From assembly GCF_000022065.1 (NCBI RefSeq), contig NC_011898.1, positions 657,501-721,500 on the forward strand: a DNA stretch of 64,000 nt, given 5' to 3'. The notes beneath the pieces were generated by a model, which had not been told where the DNA came from, searched no databases, and saw only the letters and a list, made by a program, of their open reading frames with translations. Of the stretch, positions 1 to 9,471 are shown piece after piece (position 1 is the stretch's first letter; each line of letters begins with the position of its first letter). The translations under genes and the position numbers were made by a program. Source of the DNA: Ruminiclostridium cellulolyticum H10. GTDB taxonomy: Bacteria > Bacillota > Clostridia > Acetivibrionales > DSM-1351.

Positions 1-2781
<2,781 letters not shown>

Positions 2782-3031
2782 AAAAGAAAACAGGTATATC
2801 AAAAGTAGAAGGTCTTAAAACTAGAAAATGAGAGAGCTTCAAGTCTTCTTAAAAGGATAACATTAATCAGTTCTGAAGGTACAAAAAGTATCTTAAAAAA
2901 GTTAATAAAATTGTAAGAAGCGAGTAGTACAAGGAAGAAGAGTGATGAGGAGCGGAGTTTATACGCATAAATGAGCACCACAAGAACGAAATCTGACGAA
3001 GTAATATGAAGCTTATCACAATTTTAAATTT
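2782..3031 (+). other. 23S-5S internal transcribed spacer
   Basis: About 250 bases of purine-rich spacer with no tRNA gene. A GA-rich segment at roughly 2914-3010 (GAAGCGAGTAGTACAAGG, then GAGCGGAGTTTATACGCAT) contains a small hairpin TTTAT-ACGC-ATAAA. It probably belongs to the rRNA processing signals; I cannot assign a specific function. Confidence 0.5.
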
Positions 3032-3147
3032 TCTGGTGGAAATGACGAGATGGCCACACCCGTTCCCATACCGAACACGGCAGTTAAGCATCTTTGTGCC
3101 GATAATACTTGGCTGGAAACGGCCCGGGAAAGTAGGTCTCTGCCAGA
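3032..3147 (+). rRNA. rrf: 5S ribosomal RNA
   Basis: The 5' TCTGGTGG and 3' CTGCCAGA ends pair as helix I. The internal CCACACCCGTTCCCATACCG and CACGGCAGTTAAGC match the universally conserved 5S core. Length is about 116 nt, normal for 5S. It is the last gene of the rRNA operon and is followed directly by a terminator. The ends may be off by one to three bases. Confidence 0.95.
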
Positions 3148-3155
3148 TTTATATG

Positions 3156-3188
3156 AAAACCTCAAGCTTATAGCTTGAGGTTTTGTTG
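3156..3188 (+). terminator. rRNA operon intrinsic terminator
   Basis: An inverted repeat AACCTCAAGC / GCTTGAGGTT with a five-base loop is followed by TTTTGTTG, immediately downstream of 5S. Confidence 0.88.
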
Positions 3189-4091
3189 TATTGAAAAATA
3201 AATATAGAATACAAAGAAAAATCATAGAATATATCTAAAGGAAAACAACAAAATAAAAAGTTTACTTTTAGTGTGAAATTTCAAGTTGATTAAAGTTAGC
3301 TATAGAATTTATAAAACACTATGAAAATTATGTAAATTAATATAATAAAACTATGAAAAATAAAATTAATTGTCAAAAAATAAAATAAATTGTAAAAATT
3401 AAGAGTACATATAAAATTTGCTAAAACTATTGATTTATGGCACTTCCAGTGTTATAATAAATTTTGTGATTTATTATAATCATACCTATCTTACAAATTT
3501 TAAGTACATCAATCTTAGAATGACATCTCCTGGTAACAAAAATTTTTCTTGCTTACGGTAGTACAGACATCCTGAAACCAATTTTAGGATAGGTAGTATT
3601 AGTATAGTTGTGTTTCCTTGACCTTCCAAACTACTTGCACTTTTGCGTTCTGCAAAAAATATCCTGGCAAGCATAAAATTCAAGCAGAGGCATGGCAGAT
3701 TCTAGCTTTACTACCGTAAACAGAAAAATTAAGCTTACATTTATATGTTATCAAATTTAAAAGAATCATTAATAAAAAATGTCATAATCTATATTATGCT
3801 AATCATTTTTTATTACCCTTCAGTTAATTTCTAATAGTTTGGTCATTGTAACCATTTTTTCTTGTACGAAATGTCAAAATAACAAAATCATACATAGAAA
3901 AAATTGATTGAGGTGGCCTTATTTTTCATTCTTCATTTAAAAATATTCTTGTTCTATATCAGTATTATAGTTAATTTGTGCAAAATTATGGAAATTAAAA
4001 TTAGGATTTTCAAGTAAATATAAAAAGCTTAGAACTGCTACAGTTCTAGGCGTTTGCGTTTGCAGGGGTTCAAGTCTGTTTACTAAACCAA
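3189..4091. other. Long AT-rich intergenic region without a convincing gene
   Basis: About 900 bases hold no ORF that looks like a real protein. A good orphan promoter-like pair is present at 3430-3458 (TTGATT, 17-base spacer, TATAAT), pointing right into DNA with no gene. An 11-base inverted repeat TTACGGTAGTA (3553-3563) / TACTACCGTAA (3709-3719) brackets about 145 bases, including part of a 65-codon minus-strand frame (3486-3683) that resembles no family I know. Near 4065-4090 a stretch GGGGTTCAAGTCTG followed by AAACCA resembles a tRNA 3' half. Together this looks like decayed mobile or phage-related DNA. Confidence 0.45.
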
Positions 4092-4130
4092 ATAAAAAAC
4101 ACTTAGAAGAATAAATCTTCTAAGTGTTTT
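4092..4130 (-). terminator. Terminator of tRNA-Trp
   Basis: Reading the minus strand, the hairpin AAACACTTAGAAGA / TCTTCTAAGTGTTT lies just after the tRNA 3' end and is followed by TTTTTTATT. Confidence 0.85.
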
Positions 4131-4134
4131 TTTC

Positions 4135-4210
4135 TGGCAGGGGAGACAGGACTTGAACCCGCAGCCGACGGTTTTGGAGACCGCTACTCTACCAATTGAG
4201 CTACTCCCCT
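4135..4210 (-). tRNA. trpT: tRNA-Trp (CCA anticodon)
   Basis: The minus strand folds as a full cloverleaf of 76 nt with an encoded CCA. The acceptor stem AGGGGAG pairs with CTCCCCT. The D-arm contains GCTCAATTGGTAGAGT. The anticodon stem-loop GCGGT-CTCCAAA-ACCGT gives anticodon CCA, which reads UGG (Trp). The T-arm contains GGTTCAAGTCC. It is transcribed alone, away from the rRNA operon, with its own terminator. Confidence 0.97.
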
Positions 4211-4288
4211 AAGACGAATATTAGTATACAATAGAGTATGCAATTTTGTCAATGGAAAACTTAAAAATAAAGTTAAAATGTTTTTTCC

Positions 4289-4317
4289 TTGAAAAAACTG
4301 TGTATAAAAAGTAAAAT
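4289..4317 (+). promoter_or_regulatory. Likely sigma-A promoter of the DUF881 pair
   Basis: TTGAAA (4289-4294), a 17-base spacer and TAAAAT (4312-4317). It lies inside the longest open frame for the next gene, which argues that translation really starts downstream at 4367. Between promoter and gene, 4335-4367 encodes a possible ten-residue peptide MKKISILKRP with an RBS (GAGGGA), whose stop overlaps the ATG of the first gene. Confidence 0.6.
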
Positions 4318-4366
4318 TAGATATGAGGGAACTAATGAAAAAAATAAGTATACTAAAGAGGCCATA

Positions 4367-5098
4367 ATGAAGGTAAAAGACAATTTAATTATTCTATTTA
4401 TTATATTTGCCGTTTTTGGGATGCTCGTTACAGTACAGATAAGGAGTACTGTCAGTATGCAAAAACAGTCGGCTCTTACCCTTGATTATAACAGACTCAA
4501 AAATCAGCTGGATTCAAGAGTTAAAGAAGGGGAGCGGTATAAAGCACAAATAGCTGAGCTGGAACATAAAAAGGAAGATTTTTTGAAAGCATATCCGGGG
4601 ACGAATTCAAGTAATACCTTAAAAAATGATTTGGATTATCTTAAATTTATATCAGGGTTAACAGATGTAACCGGTGAAGGTGTAGTAATAACCTTGAATG
4701 ATGCAGAAAACCCTGATTTGGAAAGTCAAATGAATTACATAATTCACGATTATGAAATTTATGGTATTATAAATGATTTGAGGGATGCTGGAGCACAGGC
4801 CATATCCATAAATGATGAAAGGTTAATTGCAACGAGTGAGCAGATTTGTGCAGGCCCTACTATTAAAATAAATAATAACAGGTATGCAGTTCCGTTTGAA
4901 ATAAAAGCAATTGGCGACCCTGACAAGCTGCACTCTGCAATGAAGAACAGTGATGTGGTTAGTAGCCTTATACAGTATAAAAAACGTGTCACAGTTGAAA
5001 GTCAAAGTAACATTGTTATACCTAAATTCATGAATGACATCAATGGATTAATTTCCAAGCTGGAGGTAGCAGAAAATGAAAGCAAAAAGGAGCAGTAG
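4367..5098 (+). CDS. DUF881 / YlxW-like (UPF0749) membrane-anchored protein, first copy
   Basis: This 243-residue protein has an N-terminal membrane segment (about residues 5-24, LIILFIIFAVFGMLVTVQI), a coiled-coil stretch (about 30-70), and a globular DUF881 domain. Diagnostic parts are GLTDVTGEGVVITLNDA, the segment NDLRDAGAQAISINDERL and a late IKAIGDPD. Family members in Bacillus (YlxW, YlxX) sit in the division cluster near ftsA; the biochemical role is unknown. The ATG at 4367 is chosen because it follows AAAGAGG and lies downstream of a good promoter; a longer frame opens at 4289. It overlaps the second paralogue by 23 bases. Confidence 0.82.
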   Translation: MKVKDNLIILFIIFAVFGMLVTVQIRSTVSMQKQSALTLDYNRLKNQLDSRVKEGERYKAQIAELEHKKEDFLKAYPGTNSSNTLKNDLDYLKFISGLTDVTGEGVVITLNDAENPDLESQMNYIIHDYEIYGIINDLRDAGAQAISINDERLIATSEQICAGPTIKINNNRYAVPFEIKAIGDPDKLHSAMKNSDVVSSLIQYKKRVTVESQSNIVIPKFMNDINGLISKLEVAENESKKEQ

Positions 5099-5786
5099 AA
5101 ACATATCCATAGCATTAGTATGTGTGATTCTTGGACTTGCACTGTCATGGCAGTTTCAAAGTATAAGAAATAATGCAAAGGTAATGACATTGGAAAATCA
5201 GAAGAAGGATGATCTGGTCGTAAAAATACTAAATGAGCAAAAAAATAATGAAAATTTAAGAGCCAAGCTAAATGAGTTACAAACTCAGTTATCCAAGTTT
5301 GAAAATGCGAGGGGCAATTCAGATGAAAATATAAAACTATTATCGGATGAAATCCAAAAGCTGAAAACTGTTGCAGGGTTGACCAAGGTTAAAGGCAAAG
5401 GAGTTATTGTTACATTCAGCAAGGATGATGCTTTAAGTGTTGAAGATAATGACCTTCTTTTCGTATTAAATGAGCTGAGAGCCACAGATGCCCAGGCACT
5501 TGCAGTAAATGATCAAAGAATAATTGATACAAGTGAAGTCAGGGGCTCGGGTGGAGGTGGATATATAAATATAAATGGCAGGCATGTACTTCCGCCTTAT
5601 GTAATCAAAGCAATTGTTGACCCTGATGACGCTGTGAATGCATTGAATATGGTAGGTGGAGTTTTTGAACAAATTAAAGTATTTATTGATGTCAGTGTTC
5701 AAAAATCAGATAATATTGAAATTCCTCCAATAGGTGAAGAATTAATAAAAACAGATAAGCTTAAAATAGTAGAAAATAATAACTAG
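5076..5786 (+). CDS. DUF881 / YlxW-like protein, second copy
   Basis: This 236-residue paralogue of the preceding gene has the same plan: an N-terminal membrane segment (about residues 9-25), a coiled coil (about 28-75) and a DUF881 domain with GLTKVKGKGVIVTFSKDDA, NELRATDAQALAVNDQRI and IKAIVDPDD. The start ATG lies inside the end of the first gene, with GGAGG eight bases upstream in that coding region, so the two are probably co-translated. A glycine run (GSGGGGY) replaces the matching CAGPT part of the first copy. Function unknown; a cell-envelope or division role is inferred from family context only. Confidence 0.82.
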   Translation: MKAKRSSRNISIALVCVILGLALSWQFQSIRNNAKVMTLENQKKDDLVVKILNEQKNNENLRAKLNELQTQLSKFENARGNSDENIKLLSDEIQKLKTVAGLTKVKGKGVIVTFSKDDALSVEDNDLLFVLNELRATDAQALAVNDQRIIDTSEVRGSGGGGYININGRHVLPPYVIKAIVDPDDAVNALNMVGGVFEQIKVFIDVSVQKSDNIEIPPIGEELIKTDKLKIVENNN

Positions 5787-5808
5787 ACTAAAAGTCCAAT
5801 ATTGTAAG

Positions 5809-5853
5809 AATCCTTAAAGAATGATATAAGTCACTTCTTTGAGGATTTTTTTA
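5809..5853 (+). terminator. Terminator after the DUF881 pair
   Basis: Stem AATCCTTAAAGA / TCTTTGAGGATT followed by seven T residues. Confidence 0.85.
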
Positions 5854-5960
5854 TTATAAGCAAAAGTTGTTCTAAAAATAGAGACGAACTATATATAAAT
5901 ATATTAGAAATATTTTTAATTGAGATTCTTGAACAACTTACAATAACGGAGGTACTAAAA

Positions 5961-6890
5961 TTGAAAAAAAATAAGGCGATTACTGTATTAGCTGTAATAG
6001 TGGGCATAGCTTTAATTTTTGTCTTTTTTATAATAAAGAAAAATAGAAATCCCAAGTTAGATTCTGTGCTTTCTGATTTTGGAGGAGTTTACAGTGTTAG
6101 CAGTAAAAACGTTGATTTTTCTACAGAGCTTACCGGGAGACTTATTGAAGGAAACCGCTTAGCTATAGATAGAGATTTATCTGATAAAAGTTCATATCCC
6201 AATGATAAAAAAAGGTGCTGGGGAATGGCTAGACAGCCAAATAATCAAATACCCAGAGCTGATCCGGGAACCCCTGAATTGTTATCAAAATATGGTGCCA
6301 AGTACCTTGGAGATGTAAGTAAAAAGATAATTTATCTTACATTCGATGAGGGCTATGAAAATGGCTATACGGGGCAAATACTTGATACACTGAGGGATAA
6401 TAATGTGAAGGCAGCTTTTTTTATAACCGGTCCATATCTGAAGGAACACCAGGATTTGGTACGGAGGATGGTTGAGGAAGGACACACTGTTGGAAACCAC
6501 ACAATTCATCATCCTAGCCTACCTGAAAAAAACGACACTCAAATTGAAGAAGAGGTGGTTGGGCTGGATCGTGCTTTTTCGGAAAAATTCGGTGTAAGAA
6601 TGAATTTTCTCAGGCCGCCAAAGGGTGAATACAGCGAACGAACCCTGAGTATTACAAGTAAGCTTGGATATTGCAACCTTTTCTGGAGTTTTGCATATGA
6701 TGACTGGTATAGGGATAGGGTAAGAGGCCCTGAATATACATATAAGGTAGTAATGCGTAATCTTCATAATGGTGAGGTTATGCTTCTTCATGCGGTCTCT
6801 AAAGACAATGCCGATGCATTGGGCATGATTATCAAGGGAGCCAGGGAAAACGGCTATGAGTTTGGTAATGTTCGGGATTTGGCAAATTAA
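5961..6890 (+). CDS. pdaA: Polysaccharide deacetylase, PdaA type (spore cortex muramic lactam synthesis)
   Basis: PdaA removes the acetyl group from N-acetylmuramic acid in spore cortex peptidoglycan, leading to muramic delta-lactam. The 309-residue product has a membrane anchor or uncleaved signal (about residues 6-25) and a CE4 NodB domain. Motif 1 is YLTFDEGYENGYT (D129, E130), motif 2 is H180-TIH-H184-P, motif 3 is RPPKG (218-222), and a late LLHAVSKDNADAL is typical of PdaA. The phrase WGMARQPNN before the domain is also PdaA-like. The TTG start follows GGAGG by eight bases. It stands directly upstream of yqfC-yqfD, also sporulation genes. Position 130 is Glu; Bacillus PdaA has Asn there and most CE4 enzymes have Asp. 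Confidence 0.9.
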   Translation: MKKNKAITVLAVIVGIALIFVFFIIKKNRNPKLDSVLSDFGGVYSVSSKNVDFSTELTGRLIEGNRLAIDRDLSDKSSYPNDKKRCWGMARQPNNQIPRADPGTPELLSKYGAKYLGDVSKKIIYLTFDEGYENGYTGQILDTLRDNNVKAAFFITGPYLKEHQDLVRRMVEEGHTVGNHTIHHPSLPEKNDTQIEEEVVGLDRAFSEKFGVRMNFLRPPKGEYSERTLSITSKLGYCNLFWSFAYDDWYRDRVRGPEYTYKVVMRNLHNGEVMLLHAVSKDNADALGMIIKGARENGYEFGNVRDLAN

Positions 6891-6908
6891 ACGATTAGAG
6901 GGTAGGAA

Positions 6909-7244
6909 ATGGCGGGGAGAATGAATTCAGCAGGCAGAAGCAAAAAAAAGAGTAAAACTCCTTCAGAAAAAAATAATAAGCCTAAACTTAGAGAAAAAAT
7001 AACGGAGATGCTGGAGTTACCAAAAGAGATTGTTTTAAACATGCCTAAGCTTGTTATGCTGGGTAATGGTGATGTTATCATTGAAAACTACAAGGGAATT
7101 GTCGAGTACGCGGAAGGATTTATACGTGTAAATACCACGGCTGGAATTATTAAATTAACAGGTACGGATATCTATATTAAAGAGATTACAGCAGAAAATA
7201 TAATGGTATATGGCAATATACTGTCACTTGAATTCCTTAAATAA
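6909..7244 (+). CDS. yqfC: Sporulation protein YqfC
   Basis: This 111-residue protein has a lysine-rich disordered N-terminus (about residues 1-30) and the YqfC core: LPKEIVLNMPKLVMLGNGD, IENYKGIVEY, then repeated short beta segments ending IMVYGNILSLEFLK. Size and sequence match the family. It is a conserved sporulation gene whose product works with YqfD; the exact role is not established. It follows pdaA by 18 bases and precedes yqfD by 33 bases, in Bacillus order. An RBS-like GGTAGG precedes the ATG. Confidence 0.9.
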   Translation: MAGRMNSAGRSKKKSKTPSEKNNKPKLREKITEMLELPKEIVLNMPKLVMLGNGDVIIENYKGIVEYAEGFIRVNTTAGIIKLTGTDIYIKEITAENIMVYGNILSLEFLK

Positions 7245-7277
7245 AAACTTTTAAGTAAAAATACGGAGGTAACGAAA

Positions 7278-8474
7278 ATGTTAGTTTGGAGGTTATGGAA
7301 TTATATAATTGGATATGTTATTATAATAGTTGAAGGATATTTTTTGGAAAAATTTATTAATATATGTACTCATCGGCAGATTAAATTATGGAATGTAAAA
7401 TGGAATAGTAGCAGCAAACTGACAATGAAAATCAGTATTAATGACTTTAGGAAGTTAAGACCTGTTGCAAAAAAATCTCGGTGCAGAGTACATATCAGCA
7501 AAAAAAAGGGTCTTCCTTTTTTAATATATAAATACAAAAACCGTAAGGCATTTATTATCGGTTCAGCTGCATGTATAATTACTTTTTTCATAATATCCTC
7601 CTTTATATGGGATGTTTCAGTTACCGGAAATGAAAAGGTTTCCACAGAAATTATATTGGGGAAGCTGTATGAAAACGGAATAAAGCCCGGAGCATTTAAA
7701 TTCAGTATAAATCCTGATAACGTTATAGACAATATAATGCTTGGGATAAACGATCTTTCGAGGATTAGTGTTTCGGTCCGGGGGACAAGGGTTTTTGTTG
7801 ATGTTTCTGAGAGGGTGAAACCGCCGGATTTAATAGACAAAAAAATACCCTGCAATTTAATTGCAGCAAAGGATGGTGTTATATACTCGATAGTGGCAAA
7901 AGAAGGCCTTGAAACAGTTAAAATTGGTGATACTGTAACAAAAGGTCAGTTGCTTGTTACCGGAACAATAGAGAACGTGAAAAATCCAGAAGCCCCTCCG
8001 CTTATGGTGCATTCAATGGGGGCTGTAAAAGCCAGAACATGGTATGAAGCCAGTAATCAGGTGGAGCAAACGCTTGTTAAAACAAGAAGAACGGGTTTGG
8101 AGAAAGAAAGGTACTCTGTTATTTTTTTTACAAAAAAAATCAATTTATTTCATAGAAAAATAACATATAATAATATAGAACATATAGAATATAAAAAGAA
8201 ACTTTCTATTGGTAAAAACTTTGCTTTACCTGTAGAATGGGTTGTTGATAAATATTATGAGTATGAGTTGATACAGGAAAAGCTTGATATTGACAGGGCA
8301 AAACAGTTAGCGGCCGAAAAAGCATTTAAACAAGTTCAGGATCTGATACCGCAAGGAGCAGAGATGGCAAAAAAGAATGTATATTTTACCGAAAAGGATG
8401 ATGGCAAGATAACTGCCACAGTAACTGTTGAATGTATAGAAGACATTGGAGTTACACAGATGATAGGAGGCTAA
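7278..8474 (+). CDS. yqfD: Sporulation protein YqfD
   Basis: This 398-residue membrane protein has one clear transmembrane helix at about residues 91-112. It is preceded by a basic cytoplasmic part and followed by an extracellular POTRA-like region (WDVSVTGNEKVSTEIILGKL, with GIKPGAF). A later domain contains AKDGVIYSIVAKEG and GDTVTKGQLLVTGTI, typical of YqfD. B. subtilis yqfD is needed for efficient sporulation. GGAGG lies eight bases before the ATG. The gene is seven bases upstream of phoH. Confidence 0.9.
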   Translation: MLVWRLWNYIIGYVIIIVEGYFLEKFINICTHRQIKLWNVKWNSSSKLTMKISINDFRKLRPVAKKSRCRVHISKKKGLPFLIYKYKNRKAFIIGSAACIITFFIISSFIWDVSVTGNEKVSTEIILGKLYENGIKPGAFKFSINPDNVIDNIMLGINDLSRISVSVRGTRVFVDVSERVKPPDLIDKKIPCNLIAAKDGVIYSIVAKEGLETVKIGDTVTKGQLLVTGTIENVKNPEAPPLMVHSMGAVKARTWYEASNQVEQTLVKTRRTGLEKERYSVIFFTKKINLFHRKITYNNIEHIEYKKKLSIGKNFALPVEWVVDKYYEYELIQEKLDIDRAKQLAAEKAFKQVQDLIPQGAEMAKKNVYFTEKDDGKITATVTVECIEDIGVTQMIGG

Positions 8475-8480
8475 TAATAT

Positions 8481-9449
8481 TTGGCAGATATAACTGAGAA
8501 AAGTGTAGAGTTTTATACGATTGAGCATGCAATGAATGTTTTTGGTAATTACGACGAGAACATAAAGATTATAGAAGAGGCATTTAATGTAAAGGTTTTA
8601 ACACGAGGTACATCTATTAGGATAAGCGGTCATTCGAAAAACGTCAGTAACGCTGAAACTATTGTAAACAAGCTTCTTGATATTGCTAAACAGGGGCAGT
8701 CTATTACCAGACAAAATGTCCTTTATTTGGTTGGTTTATCCAATGAGCAGCAGATAGATAAGGCTGATGAAATTCTTACAGATTATGTTTGCCTTACCGC
8801 AAAGGGCAAACAAATTAAATATAAAACCCATGGACAAAAAGTTTATGTTGATGCCATGAAAAAGAATGACATAGTCTTTGGTATAGGGCCTGCCGGAACG
8901 GGAAAAACTTTTCTTGCAGTAGCCATGGCTGTGACGGCATTCAGAAATAAGGAAGTTGACAGGATTATTCTGACAAGACCGGCAGTGGAGGCGGGAGAAA
9001 AACTGGGTTTTTTACCTGGAGATTTGCAAAATAAGGTAGATCCATATTTAAGACCTTTGTACGACGGACTATACGAAATAATGGGTGCTGACCTTTATAT
9101 GAAATACCTGGAGAGAGGTATGATAGAGATAGCACCTCTGGCGTATATGAGGGGCAGAACTTTGGACAATTCCTTTATAATACTTGACGAAGCCCAGAAT
9201 ACAACACCGGAACAAATGAAAATGTTTCTCACAAGAATTGGATTTAATTCAAAGGCGGTTATTACCGGGGATATTACACAGGTTGATTTACCAGGAGACA
9301 AGAAATCAGGTCTCAGAGAAGTTACCAACATACTTAACGGTATAGAGGGGATATCATTTGTAAATCTCACAGAAAAGGATGTTGTAAGGCACGAACTGGT
9401 ACAAAAGATTATAGTGGCATACGATAAATACGATTCGAACAAAAAGTGA
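8481..9449 (+). CDS. phoH: PhoH family ATPase
   Basis: This 322-residue cytoplasmic P-loop protein has a small KH-like N-terminal part (about 20-75) followed by the PhoH NTPase domain. Walker A is GPAGTGKT (136-143), Walker B is FIILDEAQN (232-240), and the family phrase ILTRPAVEAGEKLGFLPGD is present. PhoH proteins are associated with RNA metabolism; a precise substrate is not settled. The TTG start has AGGAGG ten bases upstream. It sits in the standard yqfD-phoH-pgpH-ybeY order, next to the rRNA maturation genes ybeY and era. Confidence 0.93.
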   Translation: MADITEKSVEFYTIEHAMNVFGNYDENIKIIEEAFNVKVLTRGTSIRISGHSKNVSNAETIVNKLLDIAKQGQSITRQNVLYLVGLSNEQQIDKADEILTDYVCLTAKGKQIKYKTHGQKVYVDAMKKNDIVFGIGPAGTGKTFLAVAMAVTAFRNKEVDRIILTRPAVEAGEKLGFLPGDLQNKVDPYLRPLYDGLYEIMGADLYMKYLERGMIEIAPLAYMRGRTLDNSFIILDEAQNTTPEQMKMFLTRIGFNSKAVITGDITQVDLPGDKKSGLREVTNILNGIEGISFVNLTEKDVVRHELVQKIIVAYDKYDSNKK

Positions 9450-9471
9450 GCTTGGATTCGGGGGAAAGCCA

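Noticed and set aside
3486-3683. 65-codon minus-strand frame in the intergenic desert
   Set aside because: No RBS or recognisable domain, and part of an inverted repeat lies inside it; better explained as decayed DNA.
4020-4090. tRNA-like sequence ending AAACCA
   Set aside because: A T-arm-like string is present but T-stem pairing fails and no acceptor or anticodon arm can be formed.
7370-7855. 161-codon frame antisense to yqfD
   Set aside because: Exact shadow of a real conserved gene with no RBS on that strand.
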